Origin: Allomuricauda sp.
GTDB lineage: Bacteria; Bacteroidota; Bacteroidia; Flavobacteriales; Flavobacteriaceae
Length of the DNA: 64,000 bases
Reading direction: 5' to 3'
NCBI GenBank assembly: GCA_017795045.1
Contig: CP051244.1
Location: 3,296,306 to 3,360,305 of the forward strand
Within the stretch, counting starts at the first letter, position 1. Each line of letters begins with the position of its first letter. A program made the position numbers and the translations under genes. Below the pieces are notes generated by a model that saw only the letters and a program-made list of their open reading frames with translations, made no database searches and had not been told where the DNA came from. Shown piece by piece: positions 15,865 through 25,522 of this stretch.

Positions 15865-18062
15865 TTGGCCACTTCGCTGATAAACTTGAGTCGGTACAGT
15901 CGAAGTTCCTCATCCTCATAATCGCCATCAAATTCTTCAACGGCCTGTGAAATGGAATCCGTATCGGCCTCCAAAAAGTACTCATGGATTTCTTCCTGTT
16001 GGTCTTCATCCAAAATTTCATCGATCCAATAGCCTAGGTTCAATTTTGTGCCACTAAAGACAATCTGCTCCATTTCCTTTATGAGCTCTGGTAGTTCCAA
16101 CCCCTTGGCAGAGGCAATATCATCCAAAGGCAATTTGCGGTCCACACTTTGGATCACATATAATTTCAAGGCCGAATTGGCCCCTGTGCTCTTTACCACA
16201 AGGTCGTCCGGACGCATAATGTCATTTTCCTCCACATACTTGGCGACCAATGCCACAAAAGGTTTTCCATATTTTTTGGCCTTGCCTTCCCCTACACCCT
16301 GGATATTGAGCATCTCCTCCATGGTAATGGGATATTTAAGGGACATATCCTCCAAGGAAGGGTCCTGAAACACCACAAAGGGAGGGACACCTATTTTTTG
16401 GGCCTCTTTTCTTCGGAGGTCCTTCAACAATTTTAAAAGGTTATCATCTGCACTACCTCCTGCAGATTTTCCGGCTGTGACCACCGCTTCATTACCCGTC
16501 TCGGTATACTCGTGGTCCTTGGTCATCATAAAGGATTCCGGGCTCTTTAGGAATTCCTGACCGGCTTGGGTCAGATGCAAAATACCGTAGCGCTCTATCT
16601 CCTTTTTCAGTAAACCGGCCACCAGTACTTGTCGCACCAAGGCCATCCAATACATTTTGTCCTTGTTGGAACCGATTCCAAAAAAGGGCTTTTCATCGGT
16701 CTTATGCGAGGATATCATGGCATTCACCTTACCCACCAACACCTTTACGATTTCCTTGGTCTTGAACTTTTCATTAGTATCCTTGACCACACGCAGAAGC
16801 TTCACCACCTCATCCATGGCCTCCTCTTTGGGCTTGGGGTTTCTGGCATTGTCATCCATATCGGCCCCTTCCCCATCTTTCTCATCAAACTCTTCCCCAA
16901 AATAATGTAGGATGAATTTCCTCCGCGAAATGGAAGTTTCGGCATAGGCCACGATTTCCTGCAAGAGGGCATTGCCTATTTCTTGTTCGGCCACGGGCTT
17001 GCCGGACATGAACTTTTCCAGTTTCTCCACATCCTTGTAGGCATAGAAGGCCAAACAATGTCCTTCACCGCCATCCCTACCGGCCCTACCGGTTTCTTGA
17101 TAATAGCTTTCTATACTCTTTGGAATATCATGATGGATGACAAAACGCACATCCGGCTTGTCTATCCCCATCCCAAAAGCGATAGTGGCCACTACCACAT
17201 CCACTTCCTCCATCAGGAACATATCCTGATATTTGGAACGTGTCTTGGCATCAAAACCAGCATGATAGGGCACCGCGCTGATTCCATTGACCTGAAGCAC
17301 TTGGGCCAACTCCTCCACACGTTTTCTGCTCAAGCAATAAATGATTCCGGATTTTCCCTGGTTCTGCTTTACATATCGGATAATATCCGCATCCACATTT
17401 TGGGTCTTTGGGCGGACCTCATAAAAAAGATTGGGCCTATTGAACGATGCCTTGAACACTTTGGCATCCGTCATCCCCAAATTTTTGATAATGTCTTCCT
17501 GCACCTTTGGCGTGGCCGTGGCCGTAAGTCCAATAATGGGAATATCATCACCCAATCGATTGATGATTCCTTTCAGGTTTCGGTATTCGGGCCTGAAATC
17601 GTGCCCCCATTCCGAAATACAGTGGGCTTCATCCACCGCAACAAAGGAAATGGTAACGCTTCTTAAAAATTCTATGTTCTCTTCTTTGGTCAAGGATTCC
17701 GGCGCCACGTACAGTAGTTTGGTAAGACCATTGACCATATCTTCCTTCACTTGTTTCACTTCGGTCTTGGTCAAGGACGAGTTGAGCACATGTGCAATAC
17801 CCTGTTCTTCGGATATTCCCCGAATGGCATCCACTTGGTTCTTCATCAAGGCGATCAAGGGCGATATGACGATGGCCGCCCCCTCTTTCATAATGGCCGG
17901 AAGTTGATAACACAACGATTTACCCCCACCTGTTGGCATGATCACAAAAGTGTCATTCCCCTCAAGCACATTCTGTATTACATTTTCCTGAAGTCCCTTG
18001 AACTTTGAAAAACCAAAAATCTTTTTTAGTGAGGTATGCAACTCAGTATTCGTAAGACTCAT
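15861..18062 (-). CDS. recQ: ATP-dependent DNA helicase RecQ
   Basis: This 733-residue 3'-5' helicase acts in recombination repair. The visible motifs are Walker A (MPTGGGKSLCYQLPA, near residue 43), DEAHCISEWGHDFRPEY, SAT-like GLTATATP, and the motif VI region QETGRAGRDG. The RQC winged helix and an HRDC domain (PPFVVFQDPSLEDM...) follow. The zinc-binding Cys cluster usual in RecQ is not evident after the helicase core: the stretch RRKFILHYFGEEFDEKDGE keeps the flanking residues but lacks the Cys. A C-terminal extension of about 100 residues is acidic. Confidence 0.93.
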   Translation of the reverse strand: MSLTNTELHTSLKKIFGFSKFKGLQENVIQNVLEGNDTFVIMPTGGGKSLCYQLPAIMKEGAAIVISPLIALMKNQVDAIRGISEEQGIAHVLNSSLTKTEVKQVKEDMVNGLTKLLYVAPESLTKEENIEFLRSVTISFVAVDEAHCISEWGHDFRPEYRNLKGIINRLGDDIPIIGLTATATPKVQEDIIKNLGMTDAKVFKASFNRPNLFYEVRPKTQNVDADIIRYVKQNQGKSGIIYCLSRKRVEELAQVLQVNGISAVPYHAGFDAKTRSKYQDMFLMEEVDVVVATIAFGMGIDKPDVRFVIHHDIPKSIESYYQETGRAGRDGGEGHCLAFYAYKDVEKLEKFMSGKPVAEQEIGNALLQEIVAYAETSISRRKFILHYFGEEFDEKDGEGADMDDNARNPKPKEEAMDEVVKLLRVVKDTNEKFKTKEIVKVLVGKVNAMISSHKTDEKPFFGIGSNKDKMYWMALVRQVLVAGLLKKEIERYGILHLTQAGQEFLKSPESFMMTKDHEYTETGNEAVVTAGKSAGGSADDNLLKLLKDLRRKEAQKIGVPPFVVFQDPSLEDMSLKYPITMEEMLNIQGVGEGKAKKYGKPFVALVAKYVEENDIMRPDDLVVKSTGANSALKLYVIQSVDRKLPLDDIASAKGLELPELIKEMEQIVFSGTKLNLGYWIDEILDEDQQEEIHEYFLEADTDSISQAVEEFDGDYEDEELRLYRLKFISEVAN

Positions 18063-18248
18063 TTCAGCATTTTCGATTTTAATCCCATGCCTTGAAAAGG
18101 GAAAATGGGTTTTAAATTTTCAACGTCATTTAAAAGTAGGAAGTATTCTATCTTCCATAAATGGACATAAAAGATAGTTTGATTAGCTTTGTAAACTTAA
18201 ATATAAGACATTCTTTTAGGAATACAATCAGTTAATCCGTTAATTACC

Positions 18249-19214
18249 TTGAGTGACATCCAGTCTATTTTATCCATCGCAAAGCGAACCCTTGAAACGG
18301 AGAGCAAGGCCATAGCCAATCTCATTGGTCTGCTCGATGAAGAATTCGCCCATGCCGTACAGTTTATCATGGAATCCAAAGGCCGGGTTGTGGTCTCCGG
18401 AGTGGGCAAAAGTGCCATTGTAGCCTCCAAAATTGTGGCTACCCTTAACTCTACCGGTACCCCAGCTATTTTTATGCATGCCGCAGACGCCATTCATGGC
18501 GATTTGGGAACCATCCAAGAGAACGATATTGTCATTTGTCTATCCAAAAGTGGGAACACCCCAGAAATAAAGGCACTGCTCCCCCTGATTAAAATTGGGA
18601 AGAACAAATTGATCGGGATTACCGGGAACATGGAATCCGTATTGGCCAAACAGGCCGATTTTGTCCTGAACACCTTTGTGGAAAAAGAGGCCTGCCCCAA
18701 TAACCTAGCACCCACCACCAGTACCTCGGCCCAAATGGCCATGGGAGATGCCTTGGCCATTTGCCTATTGGAACTTCGGGGTTTTTCCAGTGCCGATTTT
18801 GCCAAATACCACCCTGGCGGTGCATTGGGCAAAAAGTTATATTTGCGGGTCGCCGATATTGTGGTAAACAACCAAAAACCACAAGTCGACGTCAACTCAA
18901 ATGTAAAAGAGGTGATCGTTGAGATTTCGGAAAAGATGTTGGGAGTTACCGCAGTCATTGAAAATGATAAAGTGGTTGGGGTGGTCACCGATGGGGACAT
19001 CCGTAGGATGCTCAGCAAACACGACAACATCAATGGGCTCACGGCCAAGGACATCATGACATCCAATCCAAAATCGGTAGATGTTGACACCCTGGCGGTA
19101 AACGCTTTGAAACTACTTCAAGAAAAAGGGATTTCCCAACTATTGGCCTTTGACAACGGGGCCTACGCTGGGGTAGTCCATATCCATAACCTTATAAACG
19201 AGGGAATCCTATAA
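18249..19214 (+). CDS. kdsD: D-arabinose 5-phosphate isomerase (KpsF/GutQ family)
   Basis: This 321-residue enzyme converts ribulose 5-phosphate to arabinose 5-phosphate, the first step to KDO for lipopolysaccharide. The SIS domain carries VVVSGVGKSAIVASKI and CLSKSGNTPEI. Two CBS domains follow (from about residue 205; VVGVVTDGDIRRML is in the first). The start is TTG, as no in-frame ATG precedes the conserved N-terminus. It overlaps tatC by 1 bp and is divergent from recQ. The order recQ / kdsD-tatC-CMD-lptB is usual in Flavobacteriaceae. Confidence 0.92.
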   Translation: MSDIQSILSIAKRTLETESKAIANLIGLLDEEFAHAVQFIMESKGRVVVSGVGKSAIVASKIVATLNSTGTPAIFMHAADAIHGDLGTIQENDIVICLSKSGNTPEIKALLPLIKIGKNKLIGITGNMESVLAKQADFVLNTFVEKEACPNNLAPTTSTSAQMAMGDALAICLLELRGFSSADFAKYHPGGALGKKLYLRVADIVVNNQKPQVDVNSNVKEVIVEISEKMLGVTAVIENDKVVGVVTDGDIRRMLSKHDNINGLTAKDIMTSNPKSVDVDTLAVNALKLLQEKGISQLLAFDNGAYAGVVHIHNLINEGIL

Positions 19215-20056
19215 TGGCAAAAACAGCAAAGAAGAATCCAGATGAAATGTCCTTTTTGGACCATTTGGAAGAATTGAGATGGCACTTGTTGCGTTCAACT
19301 ATGGCAGTAGTGATCATTGCCTGTCTGGCGTTTATTTTCAAAGGATTTATTTTTGATACCATTTTGTTCGGTCCCAAAAACATGGACTTCCCAACTTATA
19401 AATTCTTTTGCCGAATTGCCACCTATTTTGGCATTGATTCTGAGTTTTGTGGGGATGAGATGCCCTTTACCATTCAAAGTAGGTTGATGGCCGGACAGTT
19501 CTCGGCCCACATCTGGACCTCCATCTGGGCGGGTATCATCCTTGGTTTTCCCTACATTTTGTACGAATTGTGGAAATTCATCAGCCCAGGACTTTATGAA
19601 AATGAACGCAAATACTCCCGTGGTTTTATCCTAACGGCATCTTCCCTGTTCTTTTTGGGGGTACTTTTCGGGTATTACGTGGTAGCTCCCTTATCCATTA
19701 ATTTTTTGGGTTCCTATCAAGTCAGTAAAGAGGTACTCAATGAAATCGACTTGGCCTCCTACGTGGGCGCTGTTCGGTCCTCGGTGATTGCCTGTGGTAT
19801 CATGTTTGAATTGCCCATTATCATTTACTTTTTGACCAAAGTAGGATTGGTGACTCCCGAAATCCTGAAAAAGTATCGGAAAATAGCCTTGGTGATCGTT
19901 TTGATCCTTTCTGCGATCATTACACCGCCCGATGTAACCAGCCAAATTGTGGTGGCCGTACCGGTGCTTATTTTGTACCAGATCAGTATCCGGATTTCCA
20001 AGATGGTCGTAAAGAGGGAAGCCAAAAAAGAAAAAGAGAGAAAAAATGCCAAATAG
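19214..20056 (+). CDS. tatC: Sec-independent protein translocase TatC
   Basis: This 280-residue inner-membrane protein is the signal-recognition part of the Tat system for folded proteins. The N-terminal motif MSFLDHLEELRWHLLRS is diagnostic, and six membrane helices are visible. FLFGYYVVAP-like and PPDVTSQ motifs (RIALVIVLILSAIITPPDVTSQ region) are in place. There is an insert between the first two helices, with two Cys, as in other Bacteroidota. No tatA lies nearby. Confidence 0.95.
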   Translation: MAKTAKKNPDEMSFLDHLEELRWHLLRSTMAVVIIACLAFIFKGFIFDTILFGPKNMDFPTYKFFCRIATYFGIDSEFCGDEMPFTIQSRLMAGQFSAHIWTSIWAGIILGFPYILYELWKFISPGLYENERKYSRGFILTASSLFFLGVLFGYYVVAPLSINFLGSYQVSKEVLNEIDLASYVGAVRSSVIACGIMFELPIIIYFLTKVGLVTPEILKKYRKIALVIVLILSAIITPPDVTSQIVVAVPVLILYQISIRISKMVVKREAKKEKERKNAK

Positions 20057-20396
20057 TGTAGATGAGTTCAACGCCTATCGTTCCAAAATGAACGAAAAAT
20101 TGCTTACCGAGAACAACAAACTCATCAAGCGTATCTTTAATTTGGACACCAACGCCTATATGGCCGGTGCTTTGGATGTAAAGACCAAAGAGTTGTTGGG
20201 CTTGGTTGCTTCCGCCGTTCTTCGCTGCGATGACTGCGTGAAGTATCATTTGGAGCACTCCAAAAAGGCAGGGGCCAGCAAGGAAGAAGTCATGGAAACC
20301 TTGGGTATTGCCACTTTGGTGGGCGGTACCATAGTGGTTCCCCATTTGCGCAGGGCTTATGAGTTTTGGGAAGATTTGGAGGAGCATGATGCTTAA
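20046..20396 (+). CDS. Carboxymuconolactone decarboxylase family protein (AhpD-like)
   Basis: This 116-residue helical protein has the CMD redox motif CDDC (C61, C64) followed by His 68, the AhpD-type peroxidase proton-relay pattern. It is probably a thiol-dependent antioxidant protein and not a decarboxylase. The start lies 11 bp inside tatC, so translation is probably coupled. Confidence 0.85.
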   Translation: MPNSVDEFNAYRSKMNEKLLTENNKLIKRIFNLDTNAYMAGALDVKTKELLGLVASAVLRCDDCVKYHLEHSKKAGASKEEVMETLGIATLVGGTIVVPHLRRAYEFWEDLEEHDA

Positions 20397-20453
20397 AAAA
20401 AACCAAAAGACCACCCCACAGAAACAGAATATGTTTAGTTTTGGCACACATCT

Positions 20454-21194
20454 ATGAAGCTACGCGCAGATAATATCATGAAGGCCTATCGTGGCCGAAA
20501 GGTCGTAAAAGGCATTTCACTCGAAGTAAACCAAGGTGAAATCGTAGGACTTCTAGGACCCAATGGAGCAGGTAAGACCACCTCGTTCTACATGATCGTA
20601 GGCCTCATAAAACCCAATGGGGGCCAGATTTTCCTTGACAATATGGACATCACCGCCTTTCCCATGTACAAAAGGGCACAGAACGGTATTGGGTATTTGG
20701 CACAGGAAGCTTCTGTGTTTCGAAAGCTGAGCATTGAAAAAAACATCCTTAGTGTGTTGCAGCTCACCAAACTGAGCAAAAAGGAGCAGCACATGAAAAT
20801 GGAGTCGCTCATTGATGAATTTGGTCTGGGGCATATCCGAAAAAACCGGGGCGACCTTTTGTCCGGAGGGGAACGCCGACGTACCGAAATTGCCCGTGCC
20901 TTGGCTACCGACCCAAAGTTCATCTTACTGGATGAGCCCTTTGCCGGTGTAGATCCCGTGGCCGTGGAAGATATTCAGCGAATTGTGGCCCAATTGAAGA
21001 ACAAAAACATTGGTATTTTGATCACGGACCACAATGTCCAGGAAACCTTGGCCATTACCGAACGGTCTTACTTGATGTTCGAAGGGGGAATCTTAAAAGC
21101 TGGGATTCCCGAGGAACTGGCCGTGGACGAGATGGTCCGAAAGGTATACTTGGGTCAAAACTTTGAGCTTCGTAAAAAGAAATTGGACTTTTAG
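20454..21194 (+). CDS. lptB: LPS export ABC transporter ATP-binding protein
   Basis: This 246-residue ATPase drives extraction of lipopolysaccharide from the inner membrane with LptFG. Walker A is GPNGAGKTT (residues 35-43), the signature is LSGGERRRTEIARAL, Walker B is FILLDEPFAGVDP, and the switch is ITDHNVQETL. All are LptB-typical. A perfect TAnnTTTG (TAGTTTTG) lies in the 57-bp gap before it, so it may have its own start in addition to read-through from kdsD. Confidence 0.95.
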   Translation: MKLRADNIMKAYRGRKVVKGISLEVNQGEIVGLLGPNGAGKTTSFYMIVGLIKPNGGQIFLDNMDITAFPMYKRAQNGIGYLAQEASVFRKLSIEKNILSVLQLTKLSKKEQHMKMESLIDEFGLGHIRKNRGDLLSGGERRRTEIARALATDPKFILLDEPFAGVDPVAVEDIQRIVAQLKNKNIGILITDHNVQETLAITERSYLMFEGGILKAGIPEELAVDEMVRKVYLGQNFELRKKKLDF

Positions 21195-21646
21195 TCCTTT
21201 TCCTTCCACTTTTTCACTTTTACCTCTATGGAGGGAGACAACTCCTTCAAATGCGTTATAAAACCCATCCGGTCCTTGGGAGAAATAATGATGCTGTTGA
21301 ATCGGTCGTAGCGTATTTCCAACCGTTTCAAGGATGCTGCCGGGGCTGAAATGGGATTATAGGTTTCCTCAATTCCGGTAACCGATGCAATGGGAATCAC
21401 TTTTTTGAACCAGAAAAAGGATTTGACCACCAACCTCTCCGAATTCACCTCGTAACTAATGGAATAAAAAACGGCAACAACGAAAAGTAAAATTACGATT
21501 GGAATACCCAATTTCATCCAATCCCCATCTTTGATGACGGGAACCATGCCCGCACCAGAAATCAATAGAACAGGAATAAGCAGTTCCAGCCCTACTTTGG
21601 AAGGGTACACTTTACTATCGGAATTTCGTTGTTCAGCTTTGGCCAT
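21191..21646 (-). CDS. PH domain-containing membrane protein (DUF1200-like)
   Basis: This 151-residue protein has two hydrophobic helices (LLIPVLLISGAGMVPV and LGIPIVILLFVVAVFYSI), then a bacterial PH-type beta domain (YEVNSERLVVKSFFWFKKVIPIASVTGIEET). The ISPKDRMGFITHL stretch is typical of short bPH_6 proteins. The function is unknown. Its stop overlaps the stop of lptB on the other strand (shared TTAG). Its start overlaps the end of the pssA gene by 14 bp. Confidence 0.78.
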   Translation of the reverse strand: MAKAEQRNSDSKVYPSKVGLELLIPVLLISGAGMVPVIKDGDWMKLGIPIVILLFVVAVFYSISYEVNSERLVVKSFFWFKKVIPIASVTGIEETYNPISAPAASLKRLEIRYDRFNSIIISPKDRMGFITHLKELSPSIEVKVKKWKEKD

Positions 21647-22367
21647 TTTTTTGGAAGTTCAGAACCGAAGCAATCAAGTAAAACGCAATGATCAAAGGAA
21701 TTGCCAGAAACTTTAACGTCAACAGCATGATCAGGCTGCCTATCAAAAATAAATATCGAACCGCATTGTCCTTAAAACTCCAATTATCAAATTTCAAGGC
21801 AAAAAGTTCGATTCTGGAATTCAGCAAATAAGCACTGACCAAGGTCAAGCCTATCAAAAACCATTGGTTTAGGATAATACCACTGAGCACCTCATTGGTG
21901 TGGTACAACAAAATAAGGGGCAAGGAAAGGATCAAAAGGGCATTGGCCGGTGTGGGTAGCCCTCGAAAAGATGATACTTGGTTCTCGTCCACATTAAAAT
22001 TTGCCAACCGGTATGCCGAAGCTAAAGTAATTACAAATCCCAAAAAGGGTAGCAGGGTCATTTCATTGTCATGTCCAAAAAAACCGAGGTTCCATCCGCC
22101 ACGTTCCGCCATATTGAGCAATTGGAACATAACAATTCCCGGCACCAATCCGCTTGTGATCATATCGGCCAAGGAATCCAGCTGTACCCCTATTTCACTT
22201 TGCACTTTCAACAAACGCGCTGCCAATCCATCAAAAAAATCAAAAAATATCCCAATAAAAACAAACAGGGCTGCCCATTCCAAATGGTTGAGCACCGCAA
22301 AAACCGTTGCCACACAACCACTGAATACATTGAGGAGCGTTAGAAAATTGGGAATGTACGATTTCAT
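21633..22367 (-). CDS. pssA: CDP-diacylglycerol-serine O-phosphatidyltransferase
   Basis: This 244-residue membrane enzyme makes phosphatidylserine, the precursor of phosphatidylethanolamine. The CDP-alcohol phosphotransferase motif is complete (D46-G47, A50-R51, G60, D64, D68). Seven to eight hydrophobic helices follow. The open frame extends 87 bp upstream, but MKSYIPNFLTLLN is the family start. No decarboxylase gene lies next to it. Confidence 0.9.
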   Translation of the reverse strand: MKSYIPNFLTLLNVFSGCVATVFAVLNHLEWAALFVFIGIFFDFFDGLAARLLKVQSEIGVQLDSLADMITSGLVPGIVMFQLLNMAERGGWNLGFFGHDNEMTLLPFLGFVITLASAYRLANFNVDENQVSSFRGLPTPANALLILSLPLILLYHTNEVLSGIILNQWFLIGLTLVSAYLLNSRIELFALKFDNWSFKDNAVRYLFLIGSLIMLLTLKFLAIPLIIAFYLIASVLNFQKNGQS

Positions 22368-22457
22368 AAACTTCAATTTCCGTAAAAATAAGGCAAAAAG
22401 ATTTTGATGTTCGGCTGAGCCGTATTTATTCTGATATTTGCCCAGACAAATCAAACC

Positions 22458-23627
22458 ATGAAGGCAAGAACCCTCTTTTTCATCATATTACTTCTACTAG
22501 GGGTGCGAGCCTTGGCCCAAGCTCCCCAACTCTCGGAAAAGTCACAGATAAGTCTCCTTACCTGCGCCGCTGGCGATGAACTCTACTACGCCTTTGGGCA
22601 TAGTTCGTTCCGGGTACAGGATTCCGTATTGGGGATAGATGTGGTCTACAACTATGGTACTTTTGATTTCAACCGACCCAATTTCTATCTAAACTTTGTC
22701 AAGGGAAAATTGATTTACTCCCTTTCCAGACGTAGTTTTGATGATTTTCTTTTTGAATATGAAATGGAGAAAAGATGGGTCAAAGAACAAATTTTGGACC
22801 TCTCCCTTGAGCAGAGAAATCAACTGCTCGCTTTTTTCGAGAACAATTACCTGCCCCAAAACCGGGACTATCTTTACGACCCGCTACTGAACAATTGCTC
22901 CAGCATTACCGGGGACATCCTAAAAGACCAATTTGGGGATGCCGTTGTCTTTGATGGTTCTTATTTGGATGAACAATACACCTTCCGTCAATTGGTCCGG
23001 CAATTTATGGATGTCAATTCTTGGTCCATGTTCGGCATAGATCTAGCCTTTGGTTCCGTGGTAGACCGAAAGGCCACCGTTCAGGAACATATGTTCTTAC
23101 CCTACTATGCCATGGAACAGATACGGCATACCTCCTTAAATGGAAAACCATTGTTGAAAAGGGAGCGATCTGTCTTGGATTATGCAGAGCATGTACAACA
23201 AAGCTTTTTTCCGCTGACCCCATTATTTTGGTTTGTTTCGTTATTGGCATTCACGGCCCTTATCACTTATTTTGACCATAAACACCAAACGCGGAGCCGT
23301 TGGCTGGATTTCACCCTATTCTTTATCACCGGATTGGTGGGCACCTTTTTATTGGTGTTGTGGCTGGCTACCGACCATACGTCGACACCCAAAAACTTCA
23401 ATGTGCTGTGGGCGTTTCCACTAAATGCAATTGTAGCCTTTGTTTTTGCCTTTCAGGACAAATTGCCTGCATGGTCGTCCAAGTATCTATGGACAGTATT
23501 GGCCCTCATTGGGCTCACACTGGTGCTCTGGATATTCAAGGTGCAGATTTTTTCACCTGTCCTGATTCCCTTATTTTTGACCCTGGCCATCCGATATGGG
23601 TATCTCATTCGGTATTCCAAACCTTAG
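22458..23627 (+). CDS. DUF4105 domain-containing membrane protein
   Basis: This 389-residue protein has a signal peptide (ARTLFFIILLLLGVRALAQ) and a large periplasmic DUF4105/Lnb-N-type domain (LLTCAAGDELYYAFGHSSFRV, YNYGTFDF). The domain has conserved His, Asn-Cys and Tyr residues (LLNNCSS) of the kind found in papain-like folds. Four or five C-terminal membrane helices follow. The family is common in Bacteroidota; a role in cell-envelope hydrolysis is plausible but unproven. Divergent from pssA. Confidence 0.85.
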   Translation: MKARTLFFIILLLLGVRALAQAPQLSEKSQISLLTCAAGDELYYAFGHSSFRVQDSVLGIDVVYNYGTFDFNRPNFYLNFVKGKLIYSLSRRSFDDFLFEYEMEKRWVKEQILDLSLEQRNQLLAFFENNYLPQNRDYLYDPLLNNCSSITGDILKDQFGDAVVFDGSYLDEQYTFRQLVRQFMDVNSWSMFGIDLAFGSVVDRKATVQEHMFLPYYAMEQIRHTSLNGKPLLKRERSVLDYAEHVQQSFFPLTPLFWFVSLLAFTALITYFDHKHQTRSRWLDFTLFFITGLVGTFLLVLWLATDHTSTPKNFNVLWAFPLNAIVAFVFAFQDKLPAWSSKYLWTVLALIGLTLVLWIFKVQIFSPVLIPLFLTLAIRYGYLIRYSKP

Positions 23628-23642
23628 GACCAAACCGCATCC

Positions 23643-25520
23643 ATGAATTTACTAACGGTAGAGAACATATCTAAATCGTATGGGGAGCTGGTCTTGTTCT
23701 CCGATATTTCCTTCGGAATAAACAAGGACCAAAAAATAGCCCTCATTGCCAAAAATGGGACTGGAAAGACTTCCATCCTCAACATCATGTCTGGGAAGGA
23801 TGCCACCGAAACGGGACAGGTAACCATTCGCAAGGGGATTAAAATGGCCTTTTTGGAACAAGAGCCTGATCTAGACCCCAACCTTACCATTGAAGAGACC
23901 ATTTTGGCCACGGACAATGAAACGTTGAGGGTCATTTCCAACTATGAGAAAGCCGTAGAAAACCCTGAGGACACCGAACGCTACCAAAAAGCCTTTGAGG
24001 CCATGGAACGGCTCAACGCCTGGGATTTTGAGACCCAATACAAGCAAATTCTCTTTCAACTCCAATTGACCCAGCTCGATGCCAAGGTAAAAACACTATC
24101 GGGTGGACAACGAAAACGTTTGGCCCTGGCCAATGCCTTGCTCAACAAACCAGATCTGCTCATTCTGGATGAACCCACCAACCATTTGGATCTTGAAATG
24201 ATCGAATGGCTCGAAACCTATTTTGCCAAGGAGAACATCACCCTCTTCATGGTGACCCACGACCGGTATTTCCTAGATCGGGTCTGCAATGAAATCCTTG
24301 AACTGGACAACAACCAACTATACAGCTACAAGGGAAATTACACCTATTTCCTTAAGGAAAAGGAATCCCGTATGGAACGGGAGGAAGTGGAACAACACAA
24401 GTCCAAACAGCTTTACAAAAAAGAGTTGGACTGGATGAGAAGGCAACCCAAGGCCCGCACCACCAAGTCCAAATCCCGAATCGATGATTTTAGCGAAATC
24501 AAAAAACGAGCACACCAACGCCGCAAGGAACATGAGGTACAACTGGAACTGAACATGGAACGCTTGGGCAGCAAGATTTTGGAACTGCACAATGTATCCA
24601 AAGCGTATGGTGAAAAAAAGTTGCTATCCAAATTTGATTACACCTTCACCAAAGGGGAACGCGTGGGCATCATTGGGCAGAACGGTACGGGCAAGTCCAC
24701 ATTTTTAAATATCATCACCCAACAAGAACAGGTCGATGGCGGCAAAGTAGTAGTAGGCGACACCTTAAAGTTTGGTTACTACACCCAAAAAGGCATTCCG
24801 GAGAAAGAAGGACAAAAGGTCATTGATGTCATTCGGGAGTTTGGAGACTATATCCCCCTAAAAAAGGGCAAGCAGATTTCCGCCCAACAGTTGTTGGAAC
24901 GTTTCCTTTTTGATAGAAAAAAGCAGTACGATTTTGTTGAAAAACTTAGTGGCGGGGAGCGCAAACGCCTGTACTTATGTACAGTGCTCATACAGAACCC
25001 AAATTTTCTGATTCTTGATGAGCCCACCAACGATTTGGACATTGTTACCCTGAACGTGTTGGAAAGTTTCCTTTTGGATTTTCCGGGCTGCTTGATCGTG
25101 GTATCGCACGACCGCTATTTTATGGACAAGATCGTGGACCACTTGTTTGTTTTCAAAGGAAATGGGGTAATCGAAGACTTTCCGGGCAACTATACCGATT
25201 ACAGGGTGTACGAGAGCAGCAAGATTGCCGAGGAACGGGAAAACAAGGGCAACGCTTCGGAAAAATCGGAAAAAACCCATTGGAAGGAAAAGGACAACAG
25301 CGGTAAGCTGTCCTACATGGAACAAAAAGAATACAAACAATTGGAAAAGGACATTCAAAAACTGGAAGAACAAAAACAGGTATTACAGAACAAGTTCACC
25401 AATCCCGATTTAAGCGGTGACGAAATCAACCAGCTCTCCATTGAGCTCAAAGAAGTGTCGGATACCATTGAGGAAAAAACGGAGCGTTGGTTCGAACTTT
25501 CCGCTATTTTAGAAGGGTAA
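23643..25520 (+). CDS. ABC-F family ATPase (Uup-like)
   Basis: This soluble 625-residue protein has two ABC cassettes: Walker A AKNGTGKTS and GQNGTGKST, signatures LSGGQRKRLALANALL and LSGGERKRLYLCTVLI, and LDEPTNHLD and LDEPTNDLD. The usual ABC-F linker with many basic residues lies between them. A C-terminal coiled coil (KQLEKDIQKLEEQKQVLQNK) marks it as Uup-type. ABC-F proteins act on the ribosome or on DNA intermediates; some give antibiotic resistance, but nothing here shows that. Confidence 0.92.
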   Translation: MNLLTVENISKSYGELVLFSDISFGINKDQKIALIAKNGTGKTSILNIMSGKDATETGQVTIRKGIKMAFLEQEPDLDPNLTIEETILATDNETLRVISNYEKAVENPEDTERYQKAFEAMERLNAWDFETQYKQILFQLQLTQLDAKVKTLSGGQRKRLALANALLNKPDLLILDEPTNHLDLEMIEWLETYFAKENITLFMVTHDRYFLDRVCNEILELDNNQLYSYKGNYTYFLKEKESRMEREEVEQHKSKQLYKKELDWMRRQPKARTTKSKSRIDDFSEIKKRAHQRRKEHEVQLELNMERLGSKILELHNVSKAYGEKKLLSKFDYTFTKGERVGIIGQNGTGKSTFLNIITQQEQVDGGKVVVGDTLKFGYYTQKGIPEKEGQKVIDVIREFGDYIPLKKGKQISAQQLLERFLFDRKKQYDFVEKLSGGERKRLYLCTVLIQNPNFLILDEPTNDLDIVTLNVLESFLLDFPGCLIVVSHDRYFMDKIVDHLFVFKGNGVIEDFPGNYTDYRVYESSKIAEERENKGNASEKSEKTHWKEKDNSGKLSYMEQKEYKQLEKDIQKLEEQKQVLQNKFTNPDLSGDEINQLSIELKEVSDTIEEKTERWFELSAILEG

Positions 25521-25522
25521 AT

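Noticed and set aside
23643-25520. Antibiotic resistance ABC-F protein
   Set aside because: The C-terminal coiled coil and general layout fit the housekeeping Uup type; nothing specific points to resistance.
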